A stretch of 64,000 nt of DNA from assembly GCA_025403435.1 (NCBI GenBank), contig CM046350.1, forward strand, positions 33,236,062 to 33,300,061. Direction: 5' to 3'. The number at the start of each line of letters is the position of its first letter. Within the stretch, counting starts at the first letter, position 1. The position numbers and the translations under genes were made by a program. The notes under the pieces were generated by a model. That model worked only from the letters and a program-made list of their open reading frames with translations, searched no databases and was not told where the DNA came from. The stretch is from Artocarpus heterophyllus. Taxonomy: Eukaryota; Streptophyta; Magnoliopsida; Rosales; Moraceae. Positions 32,629 through 43,089 of the stretch are shown here, piece by piece.

Positions 32629-32856
32629 GACCACAAGATTGCCTCCACCTGTAGGGAACTTAAAGAGATGGCTTATTCTGTAGTCTCCGCCCTACAAATC
32701 AATAACTACGCTTCCTAGGTCATTAATTCCATGTAGCAATTCAACACCATGTAGCAGTTCAAACGCATCCTCCAATGCCTTTAGAATTGCATTACGACTA
32801 TCTTGTATCCCAGTTGGATCCGCACCGTAACTAATTGGGTAAAATGCTCTCCCAAC
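32629..32856 (-). pseudogene. QRT3-like polygalacturonase exon, pseudogene fragment
   Basis: The minus strand reads as one exon, starting after an acceptor-like GGATTTACAG (AG at 32857-32858), with the protein text VGRAFYPISYGADPTG, then NAILKALEDAFELLHG, INDLGSVVIDL, a stop, GGDYRISHLFKFP and GGGNLVV. This is the N-terminal part of the pectin-lyase-fold domain of plant QRT3-type polygalacturonases (cell-wall pectin hydrolysis), recognised from the family's YGADPTG and GG-VVIDLQGG phrases. A TAG stands where the family has Gln in IDLQGG. LLHGVELLHG contains a small in-frame duplication. Homology is lost at about 32628, 40 bp before the C insertion site, and I found no other exon in the window. 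It is a relic, not a working gene. Confidence 0.75.
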
Positions 32857-32862
32857 CTGTAA

Positions 32863-34040
32863 ATCCAAACTACATTATTCGGAGATATTTATGTTTTATG
32901 GTACACTTTTTTGGTATGGTTTGATTTGTGCCACATCTAAAAAGCCTATCTAATTAAATGTCACAAATAAAAAGCGCAATTAAATTAAAAAGACTAATTC
33001 CTTTTAGTGGCAATCAATTATCTATCTTATTTTTATAGAATCTAGTTTGTGTTGTGAGAGCATATTTAGTACTATAAATTATACTATGATGATGTATATT
33101 AACAAGTTTTTAATATACATCAACAAGTTTTTAATTGTAGCATCTAAAAGGTCTACTGAACTGAATTTAATAAAGAAAACAACATGAAAACAAAGGATGA
33201 TGTGGCTGTAGATGTAGCCTGTTTTAGGGTAAAAATTGGAATGGAGATGGAGTTTGGATAGCAATGGAAATGATGTCATGGGGTACGGTTAGTGCGATTG
33301 AGTATAATACTGCCCGATAGGGACCCACATCAGTGTGATTAGACTAATGTCTTAAGATGCCCTGAATTTTACCTATTATAGAAGGAAAGCAAAATTTGGA
33401 GGTTTTTATACACCAAATAGCCCTTCACAATGATATAAATGAGGTCCTGTTATATGTCCAAGTCCAATATGTGTTATAGGCGGATCAAATCCCAAATAAT
33501 GAAGCCCAACCCAACACACACAAAAGTTACTATATCGGTTGTTGTGCATGAACTTAATCATAAAAGCTGTAGCAACATAATCTTCTATCAAAGTGGCAAT
33601 AGCCACACGTATGCATGGGGTACTCAAAGGCTTCCTCGGAGGCAGCAAAGATCTTCATTGATATTCAAGTGGGAAAGATGATATCATTGGACAAGTGGAT
33701 AGAGCATTAGAAAAACTTGATCCATTCACACCACCTGAGACCGAGAAGTTTCCAACTGATAAAAGGAATGACACCCATCTATGAAAAGAACGTCCCACTA
33801 CGAATTCCTACCCCAAAAATAAAGTACAGATAAGGCGCGTAGCGGTAGTTCCAAGTCTAACTTTTAAAGTATACGCATTGGCTTTACAGCCAATCCTTTG
33901 GTTCTGGACTTTCTGCTTTGATAGATCTTTCCTCTCAAAAGAGGTGTTACCTAACCCACTATGTCCTTTGTTTAATACCCATTTCCAGGAGCTGCAAATA
34001 ACACTAAGCTTCCTGGAAAGAGGCGGGGAGATGTGTCGTC
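32863..34040. other. low-copy-looking region, no gene recognised
   Basis: A+T-rich up to about 33280, then a mixed-composition stretch with short open frames on both strands (for example around 33400-33720, where one plus frame reads ALEKLDPFTPPETEKFPTDK after a stop). I recognise no domain. It could hold further gene debris near the QRT3-like exon. Confidence 0.4.
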
Positions 34041-34283
34041 CTATTGGCTATTGGCTATTGGCTATTGGCTATTGGCTTTGAACAAGAGTGAAAATTGCAA
34101 GTGGTGCATGAGAGCAAAGCTTCAAAGCAAGTGCAACTGCAAGTGGTGCACCAGGGTAGTACGAGAGCATGTTGCAAGTGTAAAATCTCTCCGTCAAGTG
34201 GTGAACATATAGGTATGCGGATTTGCTATTTCAATCTGATAAGGAGTTGTGCAGTTCTGGCCTTCAAAAAAGTCCTATAAATA
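34041..34283 (+). promoter_or_regulatory. promoter-like block: CCAAT heptamers, direct repeats, TATA
   Basis: Five exact tandem heptamers CTATTGG (34041-34075; each carries an inverted CCAAT core) are followed by repeats of GCAAGTGGTGCA (near 34098 and 34139, with shorter relatives near 34173 and 34194) and a good TATA box CTATAAATAGG (TATAAATA at 34276-34283). The arrangement resembles the U3 region of an LTR or a strong plant core promoter. No coding sequence follows within the next kilobase, so an old LTR remnant is more likely than a gene promoter. Confidence 0.45.
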
Positions 34284-35321
34284 GGCAGCCCTACAAGCCA
34301 TTAGGGGAACAGAAGGCACAAAGGAAAAAAAAGAAAGGATTGAGTACTTCCAGAAAATAGGAAGGGTAAGAAATTAGTTTTTGCACCAAGTATGAACACA
34401 AGAAACACTTCTTAAAGTAAGCAAACGTAAAACAAATTCTATATTCTGACTAGATCGTAGCAAAATTACAAAAAAATACTACGAAAGAGTAGTCCATCTC
34501 CGGTCAATTAGTCTAAACCCTGTGTTGTGAGAATTATACTTTTCCCATGTCCTCCCCATGACATTATTCTCATACATTATGTTTAATTAAATCTTTGCTA
34601 ATTATTCTTCGCTATCTTGACGCGACTAACAGGTATGCTCCTAATTTCTCACTTTTAAAACACAATATTTCGTCTTTTTTTTAATATTTTAATATACATA
34701 TTCACAATGCTCTTTCTTTTCTTTTTTTAACATTTTATTTTCCAGCGTTCTACAGCGCAAATTTACTACTTTTTTTGGGTATTTATTCATTTACCTTACG
34801 ATTGTATACTTAGTTCATATTAATAGTCTAAATGGGCATTCTAATATTAATAACTGAAGTATGTAAATTACGTGGTAAGGAAAGTATCTGTATTAACTAC
34901 TATTCCTTTTATTTTCCTAATTATTTGTGTTTTATTAGTTATCGTCACCATACTTATTAGTTTGGATCCATTCACTTGAATGTTCATTTGCATCTCATTT
35001 CTTATTTGTACCGTTCAGTTGTTGTTGATTATATTATTATTCATTTTATGCTTACCCGAGAACCTAAACTTTAACATATTATTTTCTTATTTACCGATGA
35101 TCAATTTGATTTATTTGTCTATTTGTATGTCTCTAAAGCTATCTACTCCAATTACCGTAAATCTATCTTCCTAATAATATATATCTTTATATGTCAGTAA
35201 TAGTCATGAATTATTGTATCTTTTGCTTGTAATATAGTCAAACAACATTTACACTTCATTTCCTAAAAAAATATCATTTTTTAATGCATGGCATGTCATA
35301 ATGATAGACCATTTTAGACCA
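34284..35321. other. A+T-rich unclassified sequence
   Basis: No recognisable gene or repeat end. If the block to its left is an LTR U3, the R/U5 part would be here, but I cannot define a boundary. Confidence 0.4.
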
Positions 35322-36485
35322 ATGCCTGTCACGCCCCGAAACCTAGGAGATGACATAGTGGATTAATTAATTTAATTAAGTAAGTTTAAGTTAAAATCGA
35401 GTAATTTAAGGAATTAATTAATTATAAAAAATGTGATAAATTTAAAACGCTTTTAGGCGATTATTAAAATAATAAATCGGTTAAGAGAAAAATAAAATAA
35501 AAATAACAAAGAAGGAGAAATACATGTTGGGTCTCACTAGGCCCACAACTTGTACACACACATAGTATCGATAATAATTAAATATACAACCACAGTCCAA
35601 TGAGAAAAGGGAAATTAAAATAATACATGCCTTGATTGAATAATACAAGTAACCTATTCGGGGTCTGCTACTGCTCACGAGTCCGATCAATGGACTCTCC
35701 GTCGGTTCTAAGCTACATTCCACCTAGAGGGGGAAAGGTTTGAAAACAAATAAAAAGTGAGCAAAAGGTTCAGTAGGACTAGGTTTTGGAAATAATTAAT
35801 TTGAATATAAAATTTATCATTCAAGAAAAATATTTTGAAAACAAAATTCAATAAATAAATCCATTTAAATCATCCTTACCAAAATCAGTTCATCCAGAAA
35901 GTATCTTATTATCTTTCTTAGGCAAACCATAATTATCACCACTATAGTGGCCCAACTGGGTTTCAAGACTTGCCCCCAAGGTCGTACTTTATACGACTCG
36001 ATCTCTAAATATGGCATCATGCACATCTATGCATTTGTATAGTTATTAAAATCTCATTTTACCGAGTGTATTCATTTACATTCATTATACGGTTTATTAT
36101 GAATATCATTTCATCTAACTGTTTATGAACACAACTAATAAAAATCTTTTTCAATCATTCATTGAAAATCTTTTGAAAGAATTCTTTTTGAGGCCAAAAT
36201 GATTTAAAAACTTGGCTATCAAAGAAAAGGGGTAGAAGTCCTACTTCAATACCCTACACCGCAGCTCAGCATCGCAGTCCTGTTCCGTTATACGTTAGCT
36301 CCACAGAACCAGAACAACCGTAAATATAAACTAAGTTCATTAATATCTAACTTAAGATATTTTGTGTTGCTAAGCTATCGCATGGTGCTCTAGTGTGCCA
36401 TTTATATCTGTAAAATCATAGTATAAAGTTAAAATCTCAATTTGGGTTTAAAATAAGAAAAAGGCTAAAAAGGACAAATTTTTGT

Positions 36486-36660
36486 TAAACTCGGTCGGCC
36501 TGCTGATTCCCTTGGGATGACCTGCCAAACTGTTCAGTTTGGCCTACCGGCAAACCAGGACCGGCCTACCAAACTGTTTCCAGGTTCGGCCTGTTGAAGG
36601 GATGAGTCTGACTTGCCAAACTCATGAATCCAGCCTACCGGACTTTGAGAACTGGAAATA
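36486..36660. repeat. TCGGCCTGCCGAAC-like array inside gypsy solo LTR
   Basis: About eight eroded copies (GTCGGCCTGCTGATT, CAGTTTGGCCTACCGGC, GGTTCGGCCTGTTGAA and similar). The motif and spacing are those of the copia A/B/F arrays, although the surrounding LTR belongs to a different superfamily. Confidence 0.7.
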
Positions 36661-37140
36661 TCTAAAAATTTTCATATTTGAGCTTCAGCCTCCCTGAGCT
36701 CAAATCTTCATTTCTAACATGTTTTCTCAATTCCCAAGCGTACAAAACATTCATAGAAGATAGAATAACATACTAAAATACTTTTAAACAAGATTTATAT
36801 AGAAATTTTCAATTAAATCCAAGAATAGAGAAAAATAAAAAAAACTTGGTTTAATTCATTTTTCATCAAATCAAGCTTAGATTCTGGATGTTTTAAGTCC
36901 TACTAATTTAGATTTTAGGTTTTTTAAGCTCATAAAATTCAGATTACAACTTTCTAGGGAAATTTGAGAAATTAAAAAAAAAGTTTTGAGAATTTGAAAA
37001 ATAAACAAACTAATCTTGAATTGATGCTTGAAAGAAGTTTATGGAAGCTCAATCACGCTCCTAGAGTTCCAATTTAGTGGAGGATTGAAGCTTGAACCCA
37101 AAAATTTTTTAATCAAAAAAGAAGGAAGAGGGAAAAGGCG

Positions 37141-37146
<6 letters not shown>

Positions 37147-37175
<29 letters not shown>
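37147..37175. repeat. (AG)14 microsatellite
   Basis: An uninterrupted AG dinucleotide run within the gypsy solo LTR. Confidence 0.95.
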
Positions 37176-37178
<3 letters not shown>

Positions 37179-37437
37179 TTTTTAGCAAAAAAACCATGTC
37201 CAGCACATAGATTTCAAAAAGACATGTTTGGTATTTACAAATTACTTTATTTCAAAATTCAAAAATAATAAATAAAAATAATTAAGATTAATCAAAAGTA
37301 AATAAAAATAATTAAAAGCAGCATCAATTTGAAAACATCATAAAATAATTAAATTAAGTTTAAATTATATCATGGCATATTAATTCACCATTTCATACAA
37401 TAATCATGCTTAATTAATTTCAGAGTGTTACAATGCC

Positions 37438-38794
37438 TTAACTAAAAATCATAAACCAATGCTATACATTCTTCTAGACCAGGGCAAAATAACTCTATAG
37501 ATCGGTGCCAACTCATCGTATTGACCAGTGCCCCTTTATTATATACATGTCACTTAATTCTGTGGTTCATTCCCCACCTCTTAAACGAATGTTGTGTCTG
37601 GACCCCTCTGTATTCACACACCCTTTATAACCCCTAGGGTCCCTTAGGCACGACACCCGTATGTTCCCCCACGGACCGGGGAATTTAGCCTACTGGTACC
37701 CCAAACTCAAAAAAATAATTAAAAAAAAAAGCTTTTACGTGGTTCACACCCTAGAATTTTAAAAAACTTTCTTGGCCTCTCTTCCCTATACGTAAAGCCC
37801 CATAGAAAACAACAAAAAAGGAACTACCTTCTGCCATGAACCGTCTGAGACTTGAAGCTTGGTAATTGTCCCAACAGTTTGCGCCAAAAAATATATATGG
37901 GACTTGTTTAAAAGTCAACTGACAAATACTGACCATGTTTAGAGATAAAAGCACCCTTCACTCAAAATGTCTCTAGCTCCCAAAACACCCCTCCAAGCAC
38001 AAGAAACATCTTGGCAATCTTAGTAATGTAGAAATTCGAACTGGTCCCAGATAGAATAATGACCAAAAAGAACATTTTCCCCCTAGAAAAAAAAGAGAAA
38101 AGAAAAGAAAAGAAAACAACAACAACCACAACAACAACATTTTACCGCAGGCAATTTTCCAATCCAACGTTATGCCTTCAAACCGCTGAAATCCAATGCC
38201 ACCACATAGCTTGGCCAAACTTTGCAAACGGTTGCATCCAACTCACTACATCATATATCATATCGGCTTCAACAGAACGCCCTGGATGATCAGCAGTGTT
38301 GTTAGGAATCACAAAAGCCGGTTGCAGCTTCCCCGCGCATTGCCCGTACCACATCTTAATGATATTGACATGTTTAATAAGTGGTTGAGCTTCCAGCTGA
38401 GAGATTACCCTGCAAAACAAGAATGCCACGTCAGAGAACATGACAAATTTCACCATAGATAATTTTTAACGTTGTGATTCATCCGAGTTCACCTGTAATT
38501 CTTCTTAGCACCTTATGGAGCAGTAGGATATATATATTTAACAAGTTAGCCTTGGCATAAGTTTTGGGTGAGTTTCGTTGCTTTTGTTTTAAGTACATAT
38601 AGGTAATTGTACTGAGTGCAAAATCCATTTTATAATTTCTTGTGTGAAAGTGATTACAAATAGATGAGAAAAAGAGTTTACCAATGAATATAGTTGTGCT
38701 AGCAAAAGACTTTATAAAACAGACCTTTCCTTTAAAAATTTATTGTATGGTGCTATTGAGTTCCCCATTCCAAAGATGTCCAAACAAGTTTCCT
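37438..38794. other. unclassified region between solo LTR and NLR fragment
   Basis: Contains overlapping open frames on both strands at 38178-38462 with no domain I recognise and a low-complexity AAAAGAAAAG/ACAACAACA tract at 38090-38140. Phrases like GACCAATGCC recur near 35315, 37455 and 37485. No function is assigned. Confidence 0.4.
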
Positions 38795-39381
38795 CTATCT
38801 AATTTCACTCTCTAAATTCAGCGTATGAACCATTCCAACGCAGAAAGTCTCTGCTTTGTGGCATTTCTCAAAAATAACTTCTGTTAGATATGGCCAGTCT
38901 ACATGATATTTCTCACAAGAAAACTTGTGAGATTCGGTAGGTGAGAAAGTTGCAAATGAGCTAAATGAGGGAGAATGCACTTGTCCTCATTTTCTCCTTC
39001 CACAGCTGTTGTTTCAAAGATTATTTGTTTTATCCTTATGCATCTACTTACAGTTAGATGTTCGAGCTTCATGAGAGCTCTTGCTGTGGAAGGAGAGAGT
39101 GAAAATCTCAATCTGTGGCATAAAGAAACCTCTAGTTTAATTAGATTCTTAAATTCTGGTCTTTCTTTGCAATTTATGTCACTTATTTTCAAGTTTTCAA
39201 GTTGGGAAACTCGAGGTATTTCTTCTGTCTGAGAGGTCAATATAGCGTCCTGATCTTCATCTACACTGAAATATCTCCTCAAGTAAATCACAGTACGACA
39301 CAAACAAGTCCTCCAGTTTCTGCAACCTTTGTCCCATATGACACTGCAACACAACTGATAATTTGCTACAAGAATACACAC
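38795..39381 (-). pseudogene. NLR disease-resistance leucine-rich-repeat fragment
   Basis: The minus strand encodes LRR text of the CC-NBS-LRR type. LQKLEDLFVSYCDLLEEIF (about 39250-39310) is in one frame, the main part (to about 38950) with LIKLEVSLCHRLRFSLSPST, ARALMKLEHLTVSRCIRIKQ and HLAHLQLSHLPNLTSF is in a second, and KYHVDWPYLTEVIFEKCHKA is in a third. These are three consecutive LRR units of the pattern LxxLxVxxCxxLxxLFSPSTARxLxxLExLxVxxC. Two frameshifts (near 39260 and 38945) break it. No NB-ARC domain or N-terminus is present. Intact relatives are cytoplasmic immune receptors. The A-rich left side shows no continuation. Confidence 0.8.
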
Positions 39382-39433
39382 GTACGTGTCTTATTTCACA
39401 GATGGAGAAGGGTAGAAGTTTTCCACTCCATAT

Positions 39434-39765
39434 TATTCGAACAAAATATTGTGATGAAAACCATCACTAACCAAATCATTCATTTCGAATCACCGAGATA
39501 ATTAATAAGATGCAGGAGCTAACTTGAATCCATAGATAGAATTGTAATTCTCTAGTTTATAGATTGAGGATCTTCCAAGTCTAGTATATAAGTCCTCCTT
39601 AAAAAATTGCCTCTATAATCTTTCTCTAGATGGGTGAAAGAAACGTACATACTAACTTAGAGGACAGAACCCCTTTGTATGATTGTTAATCCTAACAGTT
39701 ATCCATAATTACCAATTTAGCCTATCTTAAAATTAGTAATTATATTTTGGTCCCTATACATAAGA
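39434..39765 (-). repeat. C-family LTR fragment, minus strand
   Basis: The reverse complement aligns with C LTR positions from about 150 to the end (GGAGGACTTA, TTAATTATCTC, GATGGTTTTCATCACAA). The LTR's first 150 bp are missing where copia H begins, and its terminal CA has decayed to TA. It is either a solo LTR cut by H or the edge of a lost element. Confidence 0.75.
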
Positions 39766-40201
39766 TGTTGAAGCATCCATGCCAATCCAATGGCTTAACT
39801 CAAGCCCAATGAAGATTAACCCAATAAGCTCACTACTAGAACATTCCTAAAATAGGTGTAGATTTTTTAGCGTTAGGTATAGTAGGTGTGATTAATTTAT
39901 GTGTGTGGTCATAATCTAATTACAATTGTTTAAGTTTGTGGTTCTTGTTCATTGCCTACAACTATAAATAGGCAACACCTTTGCATTTGCATCGCCAAGA
40001 AGTAAAAGAACAATAAGAAGTTTTCTCCAAAGAGTTTTCTAATTAGTAGTCTTGTGCGTGTTCTAGAGGTTGTCTCTACAGTGTGAGAAAGAGTGCTAGT
40101 TTTTGAATGTTGTAGTTCTTTTTTTGAGTGGTCTTAATGTATTTATTACTATAATAAAAATAGTATTCTTATTGTCTGCCCAATTAGTGTTCTATTTAAC
40201 A
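39766..40201 (+). repeat. 5' LTR of copia H
   Basis: The LTR runs TGTTGAAGCATCC...CTATTTAACA and has a TATA box TATAAATA at 39963-39970. The start is placed where similarity to the C-family LTR ends; no second copy is available to confirm it. Confidence 0.7.
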
Positions 40202-40203
40202 AT

Positions 40204-40215
40204 TGGTATCCAAGC
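40204..40215 (+). promoter_or_regulatory. primer binding site of copia H
   Basis: TGGTATCCAAGC lies two bases after the LTR end and is an initiator Met-tRNA-type site with two changes. Confidence 0.75.
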
Positions 40216-40405
40216 TAAGTTGTAAACTTTCTTGAAATTCTAAGTATACTCTATAGATGCAGCTTGGACTGATCTTGCACATCAAAAATTTTTTCTTAAG
40301 AGTTATACATAATTAGTAAGTTTCTTTGTGTCCTGAGTAGTATGGGACTCTACAAACCTGTCATCTAGGACAAAGCTTATTTAGTATTACTGAGGTACCG
40401 CCAAC

Positions 40406-41985
40406 ATGATTGGTGATCTTTTAGTAATTGGAGGAATAAAAAAACTAAACAACCAAAACTACAACACATGGGCAACATGCATGATGTCATACATGCAAGG
40501 GCAAGATCTATGGGAAGTCGTCAGTGGTAGTGAAGTTATGCAACTGGCGGTAGACGATGCTAACAGTACCTTCTATAAATGGAAGATTAAAATAGGCAAA
40601 GCAATGTTTACTTTAAATACCACAATTGAAGAAGAAATTCTAGAACACATTTGAGATGCCAAAACACCGAAAGAAGCATGGAATACTTTTGTCGCACTCT
40701 TTTCACGGAAAAATGATACAAGACTGCAACTCTTGGAGAATGAGTTGTTATCCATAAAACAGGGAGATATGATGAACAATTAATACTTTACAAAAGTAAA
40801 GTCATTATGTCGTGAAATTTCAGAACTTGCTCCGATGACTTGTATTGAAGAACCTATAATGAAAAGAATAATCATTCATGGGTTGAGACCAGAGCACAGA
40901 GGCTTTGTTGCTGCTATACAAGGTTGGCCTACTCAACCATCACTTGTTAAATTTGAAAACTTGCTTGTTGGTCATGAAGCACTGACGAAGCAGATGAGTG
41001 GAGTCTGCTTGAAAAGTGAGGAATAAGCGCTTTTTAGTGGTAAGGGCAAAGACAAACCCAAACAGAATACATGGAAAGGATCAAGAAGAAATGCTGACAA
41101 TCGGGATGTCATCAAGGGAGTTCACAATCAGGGGGAGCTTAGAAGCACAGCGACAAAAGTAGTCAATCCAAATAAAGAAAGAAGTTTGACAATAACTGCT
41201 ACAACTGTGGCAAGAAAGGTCACATGACTAAAAATTGCTGGCTTAAGAAAAAGTCTACAAAAAGTCATGTAGCGACTGCCAAGACAAAGAGTCAAGGTGA
41301 TAATGAATGGGATGCTGAAGTGTGATTTGCTATTGAAAAAGAGGGGGCACTCACAGTAACTACCGCTTGATGGATTGACTACAAGAAAGATTGGATCATT
41401 GACTTTGGGTTTTCGAATCACATAACTGGTGATAGAGACAAGCTACAGAATTTGACAGAGTACAAAGGAAGATGCACAGTAGTAACAACAGATAATTCAA
41501 GGTTTTTGATCGCTCATATCGGTAAGGCAGCTGTTATATCTTGATATAGTCCTAATAAATTGCCACTTGACAACATCTACCATGTATCAAGCATAAAGAA
41601 AAATTTGCTATTAGTGGCACAATTAACATCATCTGGCCACTATGTCATGTTTGACGCGTATAATGCAAAAGTGCATCAAGACATCAAGATTTCTGGCACA
41701 CTGACAATGGCAGGATGAAGATTAAAGTCTGTATATGTAATGTCAGTAGAGTCCACTTATGTAGACAAGACTCAAAAGAATGAGATGGTGGATCTGTGGC
41801 TTGCAAGGTTAGGACACGTTGGCTACCACAAGTTGAAAGTGATGATGTAGAAGTCAATACTCAAGGGTCTTCCTCAACTTGAAGTTAGAACTAATACTGT
41901 CTGTGTAGGATGTCAATATGGTAAAGTACAATAGTTACTGTATGAAGAATCAAAGTTCTACGCAAAGGTACCATTGGAGTTAATT
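40406..41985 (+). pseudogene. copia H gag-protease-preintegrase
   Basis: Starts at Met 40406 (MIGDLLVIGGIKKLNNQNYN), giving the gag phrase NYNTWATCMMSYMQGQDLWE. Stops occur near 40652, 40780, 41024 and later, but homology continues. The zinc knuckle CYNCGKKGHMTKNC is intact (about 41189-41240). The protease motif reads [14 protein letters not shown], with the DSG triad altered to DFG. The GAG-pre-integrase HxxC-type text is LGHVGYHKL and CVGCQYGK. The frame is lost at the array junction near 41985. Confidence 0.85.
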
Positions 41986-42545
41986 CATAATTTACATGGT
42001 AAACTACAAATATACCAGCTAAGTAAACAAGACACTTAACTAAGACAAGTCTGTGTGCAACTTGTAAATTTGTAATTTATATGGTAAACTACAAATTTAC
42101 TAGCTAAGTAAACAAGGCACTTAACTAAGATAAGTCTATGTGCAACTAGTAAATTCATAATTTACTATATAAATTACAAATTTACCAATTAAGAGTGTTT
42201 ATTTAATTAATAATTTATATGGTAAATTCAAATTTAGTATGATGTGCAACTTGTAAATTTGTAAGTTACATAGTAAATTCATAAATTTACTAGCTAAGTA
42301 AACAAGGCACACTTATTATAACTGACACGTCCATTATGTGCTACTTATAAATTCGTAATTTATATGGTATATTAGTAATTTACCAGTTAAGTGTTATTTT
42401 TTTAAGAAATCATAATTTTCTAGTTAGTAATTATACCTTATAAGAAAGGCGGACTTTGTAACTAAACAATTTACATGCTAAATTCAAAATTAAGATTATG
42501 TGGAACTAGTAAATTTAAAATCTACATGGTAAATTTCTAGTTTAC
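41986..42545. repeat. 85-bp tandem array with internal hairpins
   Basis: About five or six degenerate copies of an 85-bp unit. The phrase ATGGTAAACTAC is at 41996 and 42081, with further related copies to 42545. In the clearest unit, GTAAATTTGTA (42064-42074) is the exact reverse complement of TACAAATTTAC (42090-42100), so each unit can form an 11-bp stem. The sequence is A+T-rich and non-coding and directly follows truncated copia H. Confidence 0.75.
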
Positions 42546-42935
42546 TGTTGAGTGAGAAAGAGAGAAGGAGAGGAGATGGATCAGATGAAGCTCGACAAAA
42601 AGGGACAAAATTGACGATGTGCGATGGTGAGCAAGGAGGAGAGAAATAGAGAGAAAAGAAAGAGAGAGAGACAAAAAGGGAAAAACATGAAACATACAAA
42701 CCTAAGGATAAAATTGTCTTTACAAAAATAAAGGAGATAGCAGAAGTGGCATTCACTGAAAGAGTTTTTAGCTAAGTGGCATTTGTCAATTCCCTAATTC
42801 AAAAGGTAGCACTTTTCCTAATAACTCATTTAACTCTTGGATGGTAATTCATAAGTCCAAGAAAAGAAGAGAGAGAAAGGGAGAGACAGAAGTAGTTTGA
42901 TGAAATATTAATATCAAGGAAAAATTATATGTTAG
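42546..42935. other. purine-rich non-coding stretch
   Basis: GAGA-rich text (42550-42690 and 42855-42895) with no gene or element boundary seen. Confidence 0.4.
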
Positions 42936-43089
42936 GATTTTAGTAGACATGTGGTACATAATAAAGGGTTAATTTGGCAGTTTTATTATGTGCAAAGCTA
43001 ATATAAAGTTAAGATTTTAGTAGACATGTGGTACATAATAAAGGGTTAATTTGGCAGTTTTATTATGTGCAAAGCTAATATAAAGTTAA
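42936..43089. repeat. perfect 77-bp tandem duplication
   Basis: Positions 42936-43012 and 43013-43089 are identical as far as I can read, base for base, and join head to tail without spacer. The lack of divergence contrasts with the decayed surroundings and indicates a recent event. Confidence 0.9.

Larger units (their letters stand above)
35327..37432. repeat. solo LTR of a Ty3/gypsy element with target duplication
   Basis: A 2106-bp LTR starts TGTCACGCCCCGAAACC and ends CAGAGTGTTACA, typical ends for plant Del/Tekay-type gypsy LTRs. It is flanked by the exact duplication ATGCC (35322-35326 and 37433-37437) with no internal region, so it arose by LTR-LTR recombination or equivalent loss. 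It carries a decayed cluster of TCGGCCTGCCGAAC-like palindromes (36486-36660) and an (AG)14 microsatellite (37147-37175). Confidence 0.9.
39766..41985 (+). mobile_element. copia H, 3'-truncated
   Basis: This plus-strand copia element of a separate family has a 436-bp 5' LTR, primer site, gag, protease and GAG-pre-integrase. It stops abruptly after PLELIH (the start of integrase, normally followed by the first catalytic Asp), where a hairpin tandem array begins. No integrase core, RT, RNase H or 3' LTR is present. Confidence 0.85.

Noticed and set aside
33500..33790. Possible host coding exon (ALEKLDPFTPPETEKFPTDK)
   Set aside because: Only a short stretch is open, a stop precedes it, and I cannot name a family.
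38178..38462. Overlapping open frames of about 90 codons on both strands
   Set aside because: No domain recognised on either strand and no splice context that decides between them, so not called as a gene.
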